Assembly (NCBI GenBank): GCA_036897625.1
Contig: JAYMTA010000321.1
Coordinates: forward strand, 1-31,502
Length of the DNA: 31,502 bases
Origin: Pelargonium cotyledonis
Lineage: Eukaryota; Streptophyta; Magnoliopsida; Geraniales; Geraniaceae
Reading direction: 5' to 3'
Part shown: piece by piece, positions 19,417 to 30,959 of the stretch
How the letters are laid out: every line of letters starts with the position of its first letter
Position numbering within the stretch: the first letter of the stretch is position 1
Notes under the pieces: model-generated
What the model saw: the letters and a program-made list of their open reading frames with translations, nothing else
The model's database searches: none
Told to the model about the DNA's origin: nothing
Translations under genes and position numbers: made by a program

Positions 19417-20004
19417 CAGTTATTAAGCAGTTTATTGTATTTAGTTCTATACTTTTCTGTAAAGAACATAGCTTCTTCATCAGATCTTTTCTTACAATGT
19501 GTCATTCTTGTGTTTGTTCTTCATGTCAGAAGTGTATTATCATCCTAGGTGGTTTTTGGGATTGAATAGTGTTATTTGGAACTATTGTGGTCTATTTTCT
19601 ATACTAGTCTTTCCCTTGGCTAAGCATGTGTTCTATTACTTATACTGAGCATGTTAAGTTGGGAGAAATGTATGGCATCAGAAAGTCATTTGACAGTTTA
19701 AGCTAAAGATCCCTACAAAAGGCCAAAGATGTCTCAATCTGGCATTGGCATGGGTTGTTCTAGCGTTAAAACTTGGTAGGAAGTGTTTTGTTGCTCTTAT
19801 GATCTTTTCCGGCTCGAATGAGAATTAATCTGTGGATTATGGAAGATGTTGATCTCATGCTTATTGCGGACCCACTACGAATACCTCATGGTTATGACAA
19901 AAAAGAGAGACATAGATGTCACTGTCTGATACCTATCTTCCCTTTGCCATTAGCTGCAAGAGCATCCCAAAATGAAAAGGAAACATGAAACTCAAGAACT
20001 AGTT

Positions 20005-20028
20005 GAGAGAGAGAGAGAGAGAGAGAGA
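20005..20028. repeat. (GA)12 microsatellite
   Basis: Twelve perfect GA units lie in the intergenic space between the two convergent genes, near the presumed 3' end of the FAM135-like transcript. Confidence 0.9.
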
Positions 20029-20698
20029 CCATGCAGATAGTGAACAAGATTTTATTACTTCACAATAATTCAATCTCCAAAACCTGTTCACAGAACATTA
20101 TGCCTTTGCCTTTGGCTCCTATTAAGTATATTATGTAACTTGCCTAGCAAAATAATTACATTTCACTGTTCTGATCTTACTATAATACAACAATATGGTC
20201 CCACTTCAGTTCCATCCAACCTTGAAGCCCTCCTGAAGAGCAAAGCCAATAAACACTTTGTTAACAGATTGGTATCAAAATTCAGAGATTAAGCAAATAG
20301 TAAAAGAGGAGGTGAAAAAAAAAAGGGAAAAGAAACAAAGAGATCAGTCCAAAGCCATACTTCACAACACATATCATCTCCATCTCCATCCCCACACATC
20401 TGGCCACCCATGTGTAGAACATTCATTGCCTTCAATAGACACCTTATCCACCAAATTGCCCCCCATCCCTACAAATTGAGATGTAAGCCTAAATCTTAGG
20501 GGGGCCTGGGCCTGGGATTGGTAGATGGACCTAAATCCTAGCTGTGTTATGAAATAGAACAGGCTCATATGGTCAGGTCTATCTGTTTCAAGTTTCAGGT
20601 ATGGTCTAAGATAGTAATTTATCAATTTATCACACCATAGACAGGCTGGAGAAACTGGAATGGCAAAATGAATTTAATGCAGCAGCTCACCAAGACAG

Positions 20699-23600
20699 CT
20701 AACGTAATAGTTCTGGAAAAGACCACATTATGAATCTAGCAAAGATGTCGGACTCTAGGAACGCAATATGAGCAGCACGTCCAATAATGGTATTGAAGTA
20801 CTTGCTGTGAGAGGAGGTATGGAAGTTGACATCGCAGCGAATGAACACCCGATGCTCTGAAACTGGAGCGCGTATCTGGTCTAAGCAATTGTTCAGCATC
20901 TCCAAGAAAGCTTTTCCCTTTCTTGAGTAGTCTAATAACGAACCTTGGCAGTACTCAATTCTGGCAGAATGATAGGGTATATAACCATCCTGAAAGGCAT
21001 GTATAACCAGTTAATATCACCATGCTATAGGAGAAAACGTAACAATGAATCAACACCATGCAGTGCTTTAAATTTTTTAAAACCGTAAAGGAGAATGATG
21101 AACTAAGAAGGGGAATTTACAATTTGCAGTCCATTATTATATATCTATAAAACAAACCAAAAGCATCAAACAGTTCATACTGACTTTCAAACTGATGACA
21201 GATATAGCAAGTTCATATCATGCATACCAAGTTCTAACAATTTAAAATCATTGTTACCAACCCCAGCTTAAAAAGTGAAAAGTGAGAACCAGTACCTGGG
21301 GTGATGATATTAGTATTATATTCCTGAACTTGTCCAGTGTCTTCTGCTGAAATAAGCAAGAGAATATTTTAATACTTCAGCCAGATGTACTTGACTTCTT
21401 CTATCACAAAAATGGATTTAATAGAAGTTAAATTAGAGCTGGCAACTGATGTTGTAACATGATACGCGATACGAAATCAGCGTGTTTGGGCTCTCACATT
21501 TTGTAATCATGACGTGTTCGTGTTGGGCCTCCAAAACATGCACACGTGATTAATTAGTAGTGTCGTGACACGCATGACACACAATTAAGGGTGCAATTGT
21601 AAATAATTCTCATAACGTGCCAAACATGTTGGGTTGCATCGTACAAAACGCGATGGATAGTGTCGTGTCAAACGTGTTGGGTTGTGTTCGTGTCAATTGT
21701 GTAGTGTCGTGTCAACAATACCCATTTAGTTATAGTGTTAAACTTGTCGTGTTCGTATTTTGTATTCATGTTCAACCATTCAACAAGATTACTAAATGTG
21801 TCATGTTCATGCAACACACAAACAACCTTCAGCATATCACGAACACGACACGCACGCACAAATTGCTAGCTCTAAGGTAAATAATTGCGAGACGCCAAAA
21901 GCTCAAGACCAGGTGTGGACTATGGAGTTGAAAAACAAACATTTTGTTATTTATTTCAAATAATTGAGGACAGTTCTTGAACGGAATAGAGATATACCAA
22001 CCACCCACAGAAACAAGTAAAAAACGGTTACAAATAAGGATTTTAGTTCCACTGCATTGAAGAAAATGCATGGAGAAAAACTAATCACAGATGCCTATTT
22101 GAAACAATATATTGATCATAATAAATTCATTTTGCTACCTTGCACAGCTTATAGAAGAAAGTATTGCGAATATCTGCATCATCTGTCAAAGTAAGCTGAC
22201 GAATAGAATGCGCGCCCTTAATTTTCTTCATGAACCATAACCCAGAATTGAATAAAGAGTTTGAACTGTACAGAAACCCCAAGTGCGGACCAGATATGGA
22301 GATAAATGTATACAAGTATTGTAGGTAAGGTTCCATGATACTCTCTGCAAAAACAAGACCCGAATTTAAAAATAAGCAAATAAAAAAAATGACTATAACA
22401 TGGCCTCCAAAACTATCTTTACCTGCTAATGCTGCACGTATAATGACATTTCCAATGGAATGCCCAACAAAGCTAAGTTTGATGCTTCTTAAGTGTGAGG
22501 ATCTTGAGAGTCTATCCATTTTCTTTTTAATGAAAGAAATCACTTCCTTAGCCAACCTTTCTCCCATATTTCTGAAGTCCCCCAACGTTCCGTCTTCATT
22601 TGCCTCTGACATAAGACACTCTACGTTAGGATCTATCAGAAGCCACTGGTTCCGAATAAGCCTCAAATCCAGGTGGTGTCCCTGTCCATGTTTGAGTGAT
22701 GAGTAAAAAATTAGTCTCCAATAGGAATATAATAGAATTTTATAAATAAATAAAACTATTCAGACAGCTGAAACAGTGTAAATGAAGTTCATTTTGCAGC
22801 AAAAATAGAACAGAAGTACATCGGAGAAGGTTATTTATAATTCTCGAGGAAACCGAAAGTATTCAAGTATCCAAAAGATTGAACTCCCTTTACAACAAGT
22901 TTATAACTTAGAAAGGGAATTCAAATTCAGATGTTACTACAAGATTAACGTGTTCTGAAGTTCGTATGGGCAATTGCACTCTTCCTCCACTGCTCACTTT
23001 AGGTTATATAAAACAAACAATTGATCCTAAATGATCTTGTTAGAATCTAATGTTTGCGAAGAAATATGGGACAATTAAGATTCCATCCTTTTTTTTTCAT
23101 TTGCAAGCTTGCGTCGTCTTGTGGCACCTGTTCACTTCTTATTCAATAATTTGTTCACTTAAACACTGATAAAGAAAGCAAGCAATTTAAGGGAAGTATT
23201 TGGATTGAAGTATATGCCTGAAATCCATGTACAAAGACAACAGTGCTTAGAATGCGGTCACTCTGTCGTGGACTAGCCTCAGGTTTCTTGTTAACATCCT
23301 TGATGCTACTGGGTAAACAATGCATATCTTTCTGCTCGAAATTCATTAAGTATGAGTTTTCATTGGCAGCAGAGAATGGAGCGTTCATGGTGTGTTCTAC
23401 TATCACAATAGGCACTTGCAAAGGATCACCAAACATATCCATATCTTGAATTGACCTATTGTTTATCTGCACGAAAGCAATAGCTTTTTTTATGAACTTC
23501 CCAAAATATGAACTGTTAGGCAAGAAATCTCCAAATAAAAAAGAATTAGGTAACCTTCATTTTAGCTATCTTTTGTCGATGAAGCTCAGCACATATAGCT

Positions 23601-26600
23601 GCACTGTGGCTGGACTGTGCACAAAGCATTGAAAAATCTACTAAATCAAGACTGCTAATAAGGGGATGTGAAAGCAGACAATAATCTTTAACCCTAAAGG
23701 CTATGAAAACATGGCATTTTTCTACACAATTATAATAATGCATGAAGAGCATATAAGAATTGATATCATTACATCATCAGTCAAGCTCCGCAAATTCAGA
23801 GCTTTGCTTCGCAGACCATGGTGGTATGGATGATCATACCCACTGCTCATATAATAAAGAGGAAGCTCAGCCTTATAGTTCACCATCCACACTGACCATT
23901 CAGCTTTCCTATTATTGGCCCACACATTGCACAGAAATTCCATTACCTTTTTTCTGTTTGCCCTGTAGTGATGAAACAACGGTTGCTAAATAGAGAGAGT
24001 AAAACAGCAGTAAAAAAGTAAGCACAGAAAATTTGGTACAAATCATCAAAATTTTGTTTTAAATAATTATAAAATGGGTGTAAGAATATTGTATATACTA
24101 AATCTACATTAACAAAAAAGCTTATAATTTGGTCATCCAGAAGTTGAAAGGAAATTGAACGGCATTTGAAAATATAGAGTAGCTGAATAAGACTTGGGGT
24201 TTCAGTACAGGTTCGATTAACTTTCAATCAGATATTTAACTAGTTGATCAGTTTCAACTATATTTAACCAGTTCAGATATGTTGAACAAATAAGTACCAT
24301 GAGGTCATACAGAGAGGATAGAAGGGCAGGAAGGGTGAGAGAAACTGAGCAACGAGAGAAACCAAGAAAACCAACGAAAGAACTGCATGAATTGGTGACT
24401 GGTGATAGGTGGGAGGAAAATGAATCAATGCAATTTGGTGTTAATGATTCATACATTATAAGAATGAAAAAAAAAATCCTTCAAACATACTAAAACACTG
24501 ATGAGTATGACCTACTCGTGCAGTACTACCTGGAACTTTTAGCTTGTTCTTAAAGTTCCATAAAACCTAACCTTAGTGGTGGAAAAAAAAAATCAACCAC
24601 TTTCTGAGTTATTTTTTTCATTCTGAGTATGTTTTTGGAATTATCCTTTTTTTAGTATCATATAAACAGCACATTAGCTGCCTTCCATGTAATTAACTTA
24701 CAACATAAAGAATATGAATTTACAACATAAGATGCATCATTAACAATTACACTCAGAACATACTTTATCAATAATAAGAGAATATCGTCTAAAACCAAGC
24801 TAACTACTAACTAATAAAGGTAAGATGATATTAAAAAAAATGTGATTACAACATAATACCTATAAAATCAATAACCGGGCATTAGAAAACCAGATGTCTA
24901 AATCAAACGACAATGATGACTACAGAACATACCTGTGGAATTTCAAAAATATATTCCATAAATATGACATTTGATGGCCCAGTAAATAGAAGGAGTTTGA
25001 TAGATCGTCCAAAGATATAGAACAAAGCAGCATGTCACTTTGAAAATCAATAATGCCAATTGCTTTCTGATCAAGGACAGAAGAACATATTTAGCAATAG
25101 TCATCAAACCATGCAACAAATAAATAACTTAAATCAAGGGTTGTCACTTGCAAGGAACAAAATATGGACCTCAACACCATTTTGGGCCATGCCTGGAAAA
25201 TGACGCGAAACTTCACCAGCAGCACTACCGAAGTTTACTCCCAAAGTAGAACCAAACAACTTCAGATCATCAAGTTTGGAAGAAAAATCAGTCAAATCAA
25301 TTGCTTGGTTGATTGCTTTGCTAAGCATTCTTAGCTCTTTAAGAAGTATATTCTGGGCAGCTATCAATGATTTAACAAGCATGATCTCTTTTGAATTGAC
25401 ATGAGCACCTCGACCGCATGCATGGTCAGTTGCAAATTTTGACTGTCATTGCATGGAGAAAAATTAGTTCCAAGAACAACAAACAGTAAACTGTGCATTA
25501 GCAGCTTCAAAACCAAAACACATGTGAATCACATAGCCTAGGGGGATTTGATGTTGCTTATGCTTTTCTTGTTCTACAGAATACGATCATACACAAACTA
25601 TTTCATTATGTTTCATGTTAGGGCATAGAGAAAATAAATGCATGTCCTAATTATTATGGTAGATCTCACTAAGCAAAAGAAAAAATGCAAGTGAAAACCC
25701 ATAGAGTTTCAAACGAAAGGAACACCATGAGGCTAATGAGGATAATTAAATACACAATCTGAGTTTACTAATACATACTTATTTTTCTGAGTTTACTTCT
25801 GGTGATAGTTCTATTCTATCCAACATTTTACTGAAACCAAAACAAAACTACCGACCAAATATGTTTCGTACTTCCATTTAAATAAACAGAAAAGCACAAA
25901 ACATCAATTACCCTGGCTACACGAATATCAAATGATTTTTAAATCAAGTGGTAAATATCACCACAAATGCCGAAGAACCATTTTGAGGACTTACATACAT
26001 ATTAAGTTATTGCAACAAATGGTAATTAATTTCACATAATTTTTAAAATTTCTTCACAAAAGCTACAACATATGAACACAATTGGTTTCATAGTCCTGAA
26101 AGCTATATAAATAAGAAAACACAATATTATGCTGATAAAAAAGAAAACACAATATTATGGACAGGAAAAGAAAAAAAAGAGTTACAGGGGCTCACTGACA
26201 AACAGAGCCAGGCTAAGTACTCAGTTAAAAGGATATCTACAGTGGGAGAACATACTTGCTCTAATACCTCAAATTCTTCACCAGCATCATCTTCAACAGC
26301 AATATCACTGAAACAATTTAGCTCGCCAAGTTACTCCACCAGATAATTCCACAATGGTGCATTAAAATTAGATGACAGTCATAACAAATGATAAGAAACA
26401 AACCAAAAGAGTTCAAAGGTATACTGAAGAGAGCAAACAAATAGTTAAGAGTAAGAAATGTATTCAAGATAAAACTAGATCTGCAACAAACCTGACTACC
26501 TTCGGCAGAGACCTGTAAGCTTTGAGTATACTGATGTGCACAGTTACATCAACGAGAACAGCATGGAAAGCATCAAAATTGACAGGACAATAAGAATGCA

Positions 26601-29392
26601 ATCCAAGAAGAGCTTTAGGAGGAATTCGATATTCATGGAATGCAGCAGGACATTCATCCAGAGAAGCCTGAGACGGTCTGCAGATATAGACTTGCATTCA
26701 TTGTTCCACATTTATAGAAATATGCATACGGCTACTTCTACTTTATACAATCTCAGGCGTGAATAAAAAAAAAAAAAAAATTGAATCTGCATATGTATCA
26801 CTTCCAAGCAAAAGGCAAGGCCTAGAAATGTATGCCAAGGGGTGCAATATTTAGCTATGGCCTATGGAATAATATAATTCAATCTTGCCCATTTCTACTT
26901 AGTTGTACTGGCATCACTCCCCTAAATGAAAGCGGAAATGTGGGCAGGAAAATACCCTATTGGGTAGACCAAGAAAAGGTTTACATAAAAAAAAATTATA
27001 AAATGGAAATTAGTTTTCCAATTAACTTCTAAAATATGATGGCAACAAGAACATAAAAATGGCTCTCATGACTGACCCAATCAGCGAAAAGGGGGCGTAT
27101 ATAAGCTCAAACTTCAAAATAACAGCAGATGTAGAAGAACCCTGAAAAGTGAAACAGAATATATATTCAATGTTTGGTGAAAATGTGCATTTCACTATTT
27201 TAATTTTGAATGCATCTATAGCCTCCAAATATAGGTTAGGCATGCTCCTTAAAACCAGGTTAATATTGAGCTGGTATTAGGAAAAGTTTTTTCATTGCTA
27301 AAATGTTCGCTACTTAATTGTTGTTTCTAGGATATGTACTTTATAGTTTGTGTGTATCAAGGAAAATTTGCTACCTCATATTTAGCAAGCGATAAGTTAA
27401 ACGAGACCATGATATTTAGAAATACATCTTGTCTTGTGAATCTAATCCGGAAACGCCGAGTGATAAAACTATTGTCTGTATCATCAATCCTCCAAATTCC
27501 ATCTGCATCTTCACAACTCAGTCCAGGAACTGCAGCTTAAACAAATGCAACCAATTCTAAGCTCTTAAATGAAAGACCAAAATTTTATTAAGTTAACTGA
27601 AGAAACATGGTTATATGCAGAATTCCGAAAGGAATTCCAAATCATCTCTTCTGTAAATATATATCAGGCATTTTTCTTCTGGGTATATATGTTGCAAGTT
27701 CTAATGAAATCCCAGCACACTAACATCACATATACCGTTCGAGTTGGCCTCAAATGTTAATGTTCATTTTGAAATCTAACAGCAACCAAGTCATTTTCCA
27801 AATTATACATGAATGTTTAGACATATGTTGGCTATTGGAGGTCCGTTGATTTTGGTTACATGAACAAGTTACAAGCAAGGGCATGTGTCCCCATTTAAAC
27901 TTACTAGAACCTATGCCTGTGTAGGTATTCAGACTGAACAATAACATCTATCTTTATGCTGGTGGGCAAGTTTAGATAGTCAAAAGTAGAGAAGAAAGTC
28001 GGTTTGGATACCACGTAAAAAAAAGTTGTATCAGAAAACCAACAGAACACAACTAAAACTTATATTCCAGAAAGCATAAAAGCATATGTTTCATGGAAGT
28101 TGTTGGATATTGGCATGTGAAGTAAGTTGCTACAACTTCTTTTATGGAAGTTGTTGGATATTGGCATGTGGATGTGAGTGGTTGGAAAATGAAGAACCAA
28201 TTGCTGCTTGGGTGATTGACGCGGCAATACTCCTATATAAAAGGAGGAGCTAAATGCCTTGCGAAGGTAAGTGAGGAAGAGCAGCTCACTTCAAGTACAG
28301 AGGGCTGGAGAGAACAACCAACACAACACGGAGAAGTGTGGAGTGTTGAGAGCAGTCAGTATATGAGTTGGGAATTTGGGTGTAACGGGGCTTTGGGTGA
28401 GTGTGAGAAAAATTGAGACTATTTTTCTCATATACAGTATCGTGTAACTTTCTCTTTTACTAATAACACTACCGTTGGCTCTGTCGTGTGAACGTAGGCA
28501 ATTTGCCGAACAACGTTAAATTATCGTGTTCATCTTGTATTTATATCTGTTGTGTTTATCTTTGGTTTAGTAGTGTGATACACGAGTGTGAGACGATTGA
28601 TCGTGTGAAATCCCAACAGATGTGATGATAGATAGAATACAATTAAGAAGCTACTCCAACCATCCCGATTTCTCTGTGTATCTTCAAAAGAATCCTCAAC
28701 TATAAGTGGAAGATTCACTAAACCCGTGAAACACTAGCCTGCCATAAAACAAATTGCCTATACAATATTTCATTCATTAGTCACACTAGATTCCAGAGCT
28801 TCTCTATGGAAATTAGCCAATGCACACAACTAGCAAAGAGAATACCAAATGCAAAACTAAATAGAACGGCCTAATGGATCCGCATTAGTTGTCTTTAAGA
28901 CAATTAGATTATAGTTTGTTTTTTTCACATTGCTCTCATGAGGTTTAAATATTAAAAGAGTACCCATATTCAAGAACACAACCAATTCCAAATACTCATA
29001 TTCAAGAACAGCACACTAAATAGTAGTGAGTACCATCATACCTTCGTACTGAGTTACCCGCGAGGGAGTTCCCGGAGCAGTGTTTTCACTATCCTCCTCC
29101 CATCTTGCAGTAATCTTAATCTGATACCATCTGCACCATCACAATAAACACACAACCATCTAAGGCAACAACAAAAAGGTCAAAATTTGTGAGCACTATG
29201 AAATAAACATAAAAGGGAGATGAGGAACGAGGCTGACCCTTGCTGGAAAAGGTCGAGATTGTGAAACCGGTGGATGTAAACGGCTATCTCCTGAACGGCG
29301 TCCAAATCAACCGGCGGCTGAGGCACATTGATCAGAGACTTGGTTGGGTTCTTATGGTTTTCACCAATTGAGCATTTGGGTTGGCGAAACAT
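20699..29392 (-). CDS. FAM135-like putative serine esterase (DUF3657 + DUF676), 15 exons, 804 aa
   Basis: Exons: 29392-29238, 29130-29042, 27529-27375, 27141-27077, 26677-26492, 26307-26256, 25442-25170, 25066-24933, 23962-23773, 23614-23555, 23466-23218, 22681-22423, 22344-22139, 21346-21296, 20989-20699. Every junction keeps frame and ATG to TAG gives 804 aa. All introns are GT..AG except intron 11 (23217-22682), which starts GC. The N-terminus (residues about 35-220: VQEIAVYIHRFHNLDLFQQG ... RIPPKALLGLHSYCPVNFDA) is the FAM135/DUF3657 region. Residues about 528-790 form an alpha/beta-hydrolase DUF676 domain with VVFVHGFQGHHLDLRLIRNQ, the nucleophile elbow FVGHSIGN (Ser611), and likely Asp709 (DGYIPYHS) and His782 (RAAHIAFLES) completing the triad. 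Members are predicted lipases/esterases; the substrate is unknown. Intron 13 holds a hAT-type MITE and intron 2 a solo LTR, neither touching exons. Confidence 0.92.
21434..21874. mobile_element. hAT-type MITE in intron 13 of the FAM135-like gene
   Basis: The element starts TAGAGCTGGCAA and ends TTGCTAGCTCTA, imperfect terminal inverted repeats of 12 bp. It is flanked by 8-bp direct repeats that differ at one base, agttaaat at 21426-21433 and aggtaaat at 21875-21882. Eight-bp duplications and a T/CA-G-type short TIR fit the hAT superfamily. The 441-bp interior has repeated gtgtcgtgtc / cgtgttcgtg motifs and no transposase. Confidence 0.7.
23217..23218 (-). other. Non-canonical GC splice donor (intron 11 of the FAM135-like gene)
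   Basis: Exon 11 ends ...HGFQ (TTTCAG at 23218) and the next bases read GCATAT. The protein motif HGFQG-HHLDLRL requires this exact join to the acceptor at 22682/22681, and no GT lies at a position that would preserve it. GC-AG introns are a known minority class recognised by the major spliceosome. Confidence 0.75.
28101..28618 (+). mobile_element. Solo LTR (probably Ty1/copia) in intron 2 of the FAM135-like gene
   Basis: The segment starts TGTTGG and ends CCAACA, the short inverted ends of a long terminal repeat. It contains a strong TATA box (TATATAAAAG, 28234-28243) in plus orientation, that is, antisense to the host gene. Flanking pentamers gaagt and gatgt differ at one base, which would be a decayed 5-bp target-site duplication. 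The first about 26 bp, with preceding atggaagt, recur 51 bp later (28152), a local tandem duplication at the 5' edge, so the true start may be 28152. No internal retroelement sequence is adjacent, hence a solo LTR produced by recombination. Confidence 0.65.
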
Positions 29393-30073
29393 GTGATTCC
29401 CGAGCGAAACAATAGTATATTAATATCACCCACTATATTATCTTTCACTATCGATCATACCCAAAAACCCCACCACTGAAATGGCGGAAAAAGATGGCAA
29501 CTTTGAGAATTTGGGGAAGAAGAGACGGAGCAAATCATTGATCGATAGCCCGAACCTAAGCAGCTCTCTGTTTCTATATTAAATATTAATGGATGGATTG
29601 GAATGGAGTGTTTGTTTTAAGAATTTCTGTGTGACATTCTCCTCAATTGGTTTCTGTTTTGGGAAATGGACCTTCCATTGTTCTGTTCCGACCTGTCCCT
29701 CCTTGTCACTTTAATATTGTTTTTTATTAGTATTATTTTGTCAACTTTGATGCAGAATCCAATTTTAAAGTATATTATTACTGATTTTGTAACCAAGTTG
29801 GTTTGATTTTTTAGTTTGTTTGTTCGAGCCGATAAAGTTAATCATATTTGATTTTTAATAGTCTTCGGTTTAACGATCAAGTCTATTTTACCTTTTACTC
29901 CCAAAAATATGAGTTTGTGTCGATTAATTTGATCTAATAATTCAAAAATTAGTCAAAACGAATAAGAATAAATCAAAAACAAATTAAATCTCAGGAGTAA
30001 ATTACCAGCTCTACCACTCAAAGGGTAATAGAAATTCAAAGCGTTACATCCATTTGACCCATCAAGCCTCTCT
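29393..30073. other. 5' flank of the FAM135-like gene and intergenic DNA
   Basis: On the minus strand the region just upstream of the ATG at 29392 contains an upstream ORF of 27 codons (ATG at 29538, TGA at 29455) within the presumed leader. A second tiny upstream ATG lies at its end. Beyond about 29580 the DNA is AT-rich with no gene recognised. Confidence 0.4.
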
Positions 30074-30806
30074 TACCTTAGTCTCTTTTCTTTTTTTATG
30101 GGAAACAAAAAATTTTCATTAATTAGAATAAAGCAATAGTTTAGCAAAAGCAAATGCAATCAAAACTAGATCTAATCGAAACAAAACTAATCTCCAACCT
30201 AAATAAAATCAAAACAAAAGCATAATAAAAGAACTCACAGTTCTCAAAACCTGAAACCTAGTAATAAGGACTGTGTACTCATTTGATTTGAGTACTGACC
30301 AATAAATCAAATCAGGGACACTAGGATAACCCTCCTTCCGATATGTCGAGTAGCTTCCGGTAAGCACTATGTAACCACCAATACGACTCATCGGACCAGA
30401 CCCCAACGAACTTGGAACCAATAAATCAAATCAGGTGCACTAGGAAAACCATCCCCCCAGTATGTCGAACAACTTTTTGCAACCACCAAATGACCACCAA
30501 CCCGACACCCAAGCGATCTTGGCTTACCGGTGTTCTATCCTTCGGACTGAACTTCGATGATGATGTTGAAACCCTAAAACTTTCCGCTGCCGACGCCCTA
30601 ACCACCATTTGTCGAAACCTAGTCGCCACAAACTAAAACCCTAGTCGCCCTTCAAAACCCTAGCCGCCCTTTGTTGCCCTACAAGTAATACACTCTTAGA
30701 GAGAGAACGACCATCAAGAGACTAGCGCTGCCGCCGCCGCCGCCCCCCTTTTGCCATAGAGCTAAAACCGCTTCTGCCATAGAGAGAAAACCTTCATACC
30801 TTAGTC
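30074..30806 (-). mobile_element. Retroposed non-autonomous element (LINE-derived or processed) with poly(A) tail and 10-bp target-site duplication
   Basis: The 10-bp sequence taccttagtc is present at both edges, 30074-30083 and 30797-30806. In minus orientation the insert (about 713 bp) begins with two near-copies of ctctatggca.aag and a (GGC)n tract. It then has several ctagggtttt motifs, and ends ...TTAATGAAAATTTTTTG, TTTCCCAT and an A-rich tail. Target-site duplication plus A-rich tail indicate LINE-mediated retroposition. The interior includes two 119-bp tandem units (30298-30416 and 30417-30535, starting accaataaatcaaatcagg). Short open frames show no recognisable domain, so it may be a heavily deleted LINE. 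Confidence 0.65.
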
Positions 30807-30821
30807 AATTGTTTAATTTGT

Positions 30822-30959
30822 GTTACATTATTGGCTTTATCTTAAAACGCGATAGTCTCCTATCACCGCCAAAATGGGTGAGTTATTTGGGTCATATTAT
30901 CGGCTCTATCATAAAACGCGATAGACTCCTACCACCGCCAGAATGGGTAAGTTTCAATT
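30822..30959. repeat. Tandem duplication, 69-bp period, two units
   Basis: Two adjacent units share ttatcggct(c/t)tatc.taaaacgcgatag and the following ctcct.ccaccgcca.aatgggt, offset by 69 bp (for example aaaacgcg at 30844 and 30913). About 85-90 percent identical by eye. Not coding. Confidence 0.8.

Larger units (their letters stand above)
19297..20698. other. Convergent 3' regions of the ROH1-like and FAM135-like genes
   Basis: After the ROH1-like stop, an AATAAA at 19411-19416 is a plausible polyadenylation signal. On the minus strand an AATAAA (tttatt at 20051-20056) lies about 640 bp beyond the FAM135-like stop, beside a (GA)12 microsatellite. No additional gene was recognised; open frames here are short and antisense to nothing identifiable. 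Confidence 0.45.

Noticed and set aside
30209..30636. Three open frames of about 70 codons as genes
   Set aside because: They lie within the retroposed element bounded by target-site duplications, and two are opposite each other; no protein family fits.
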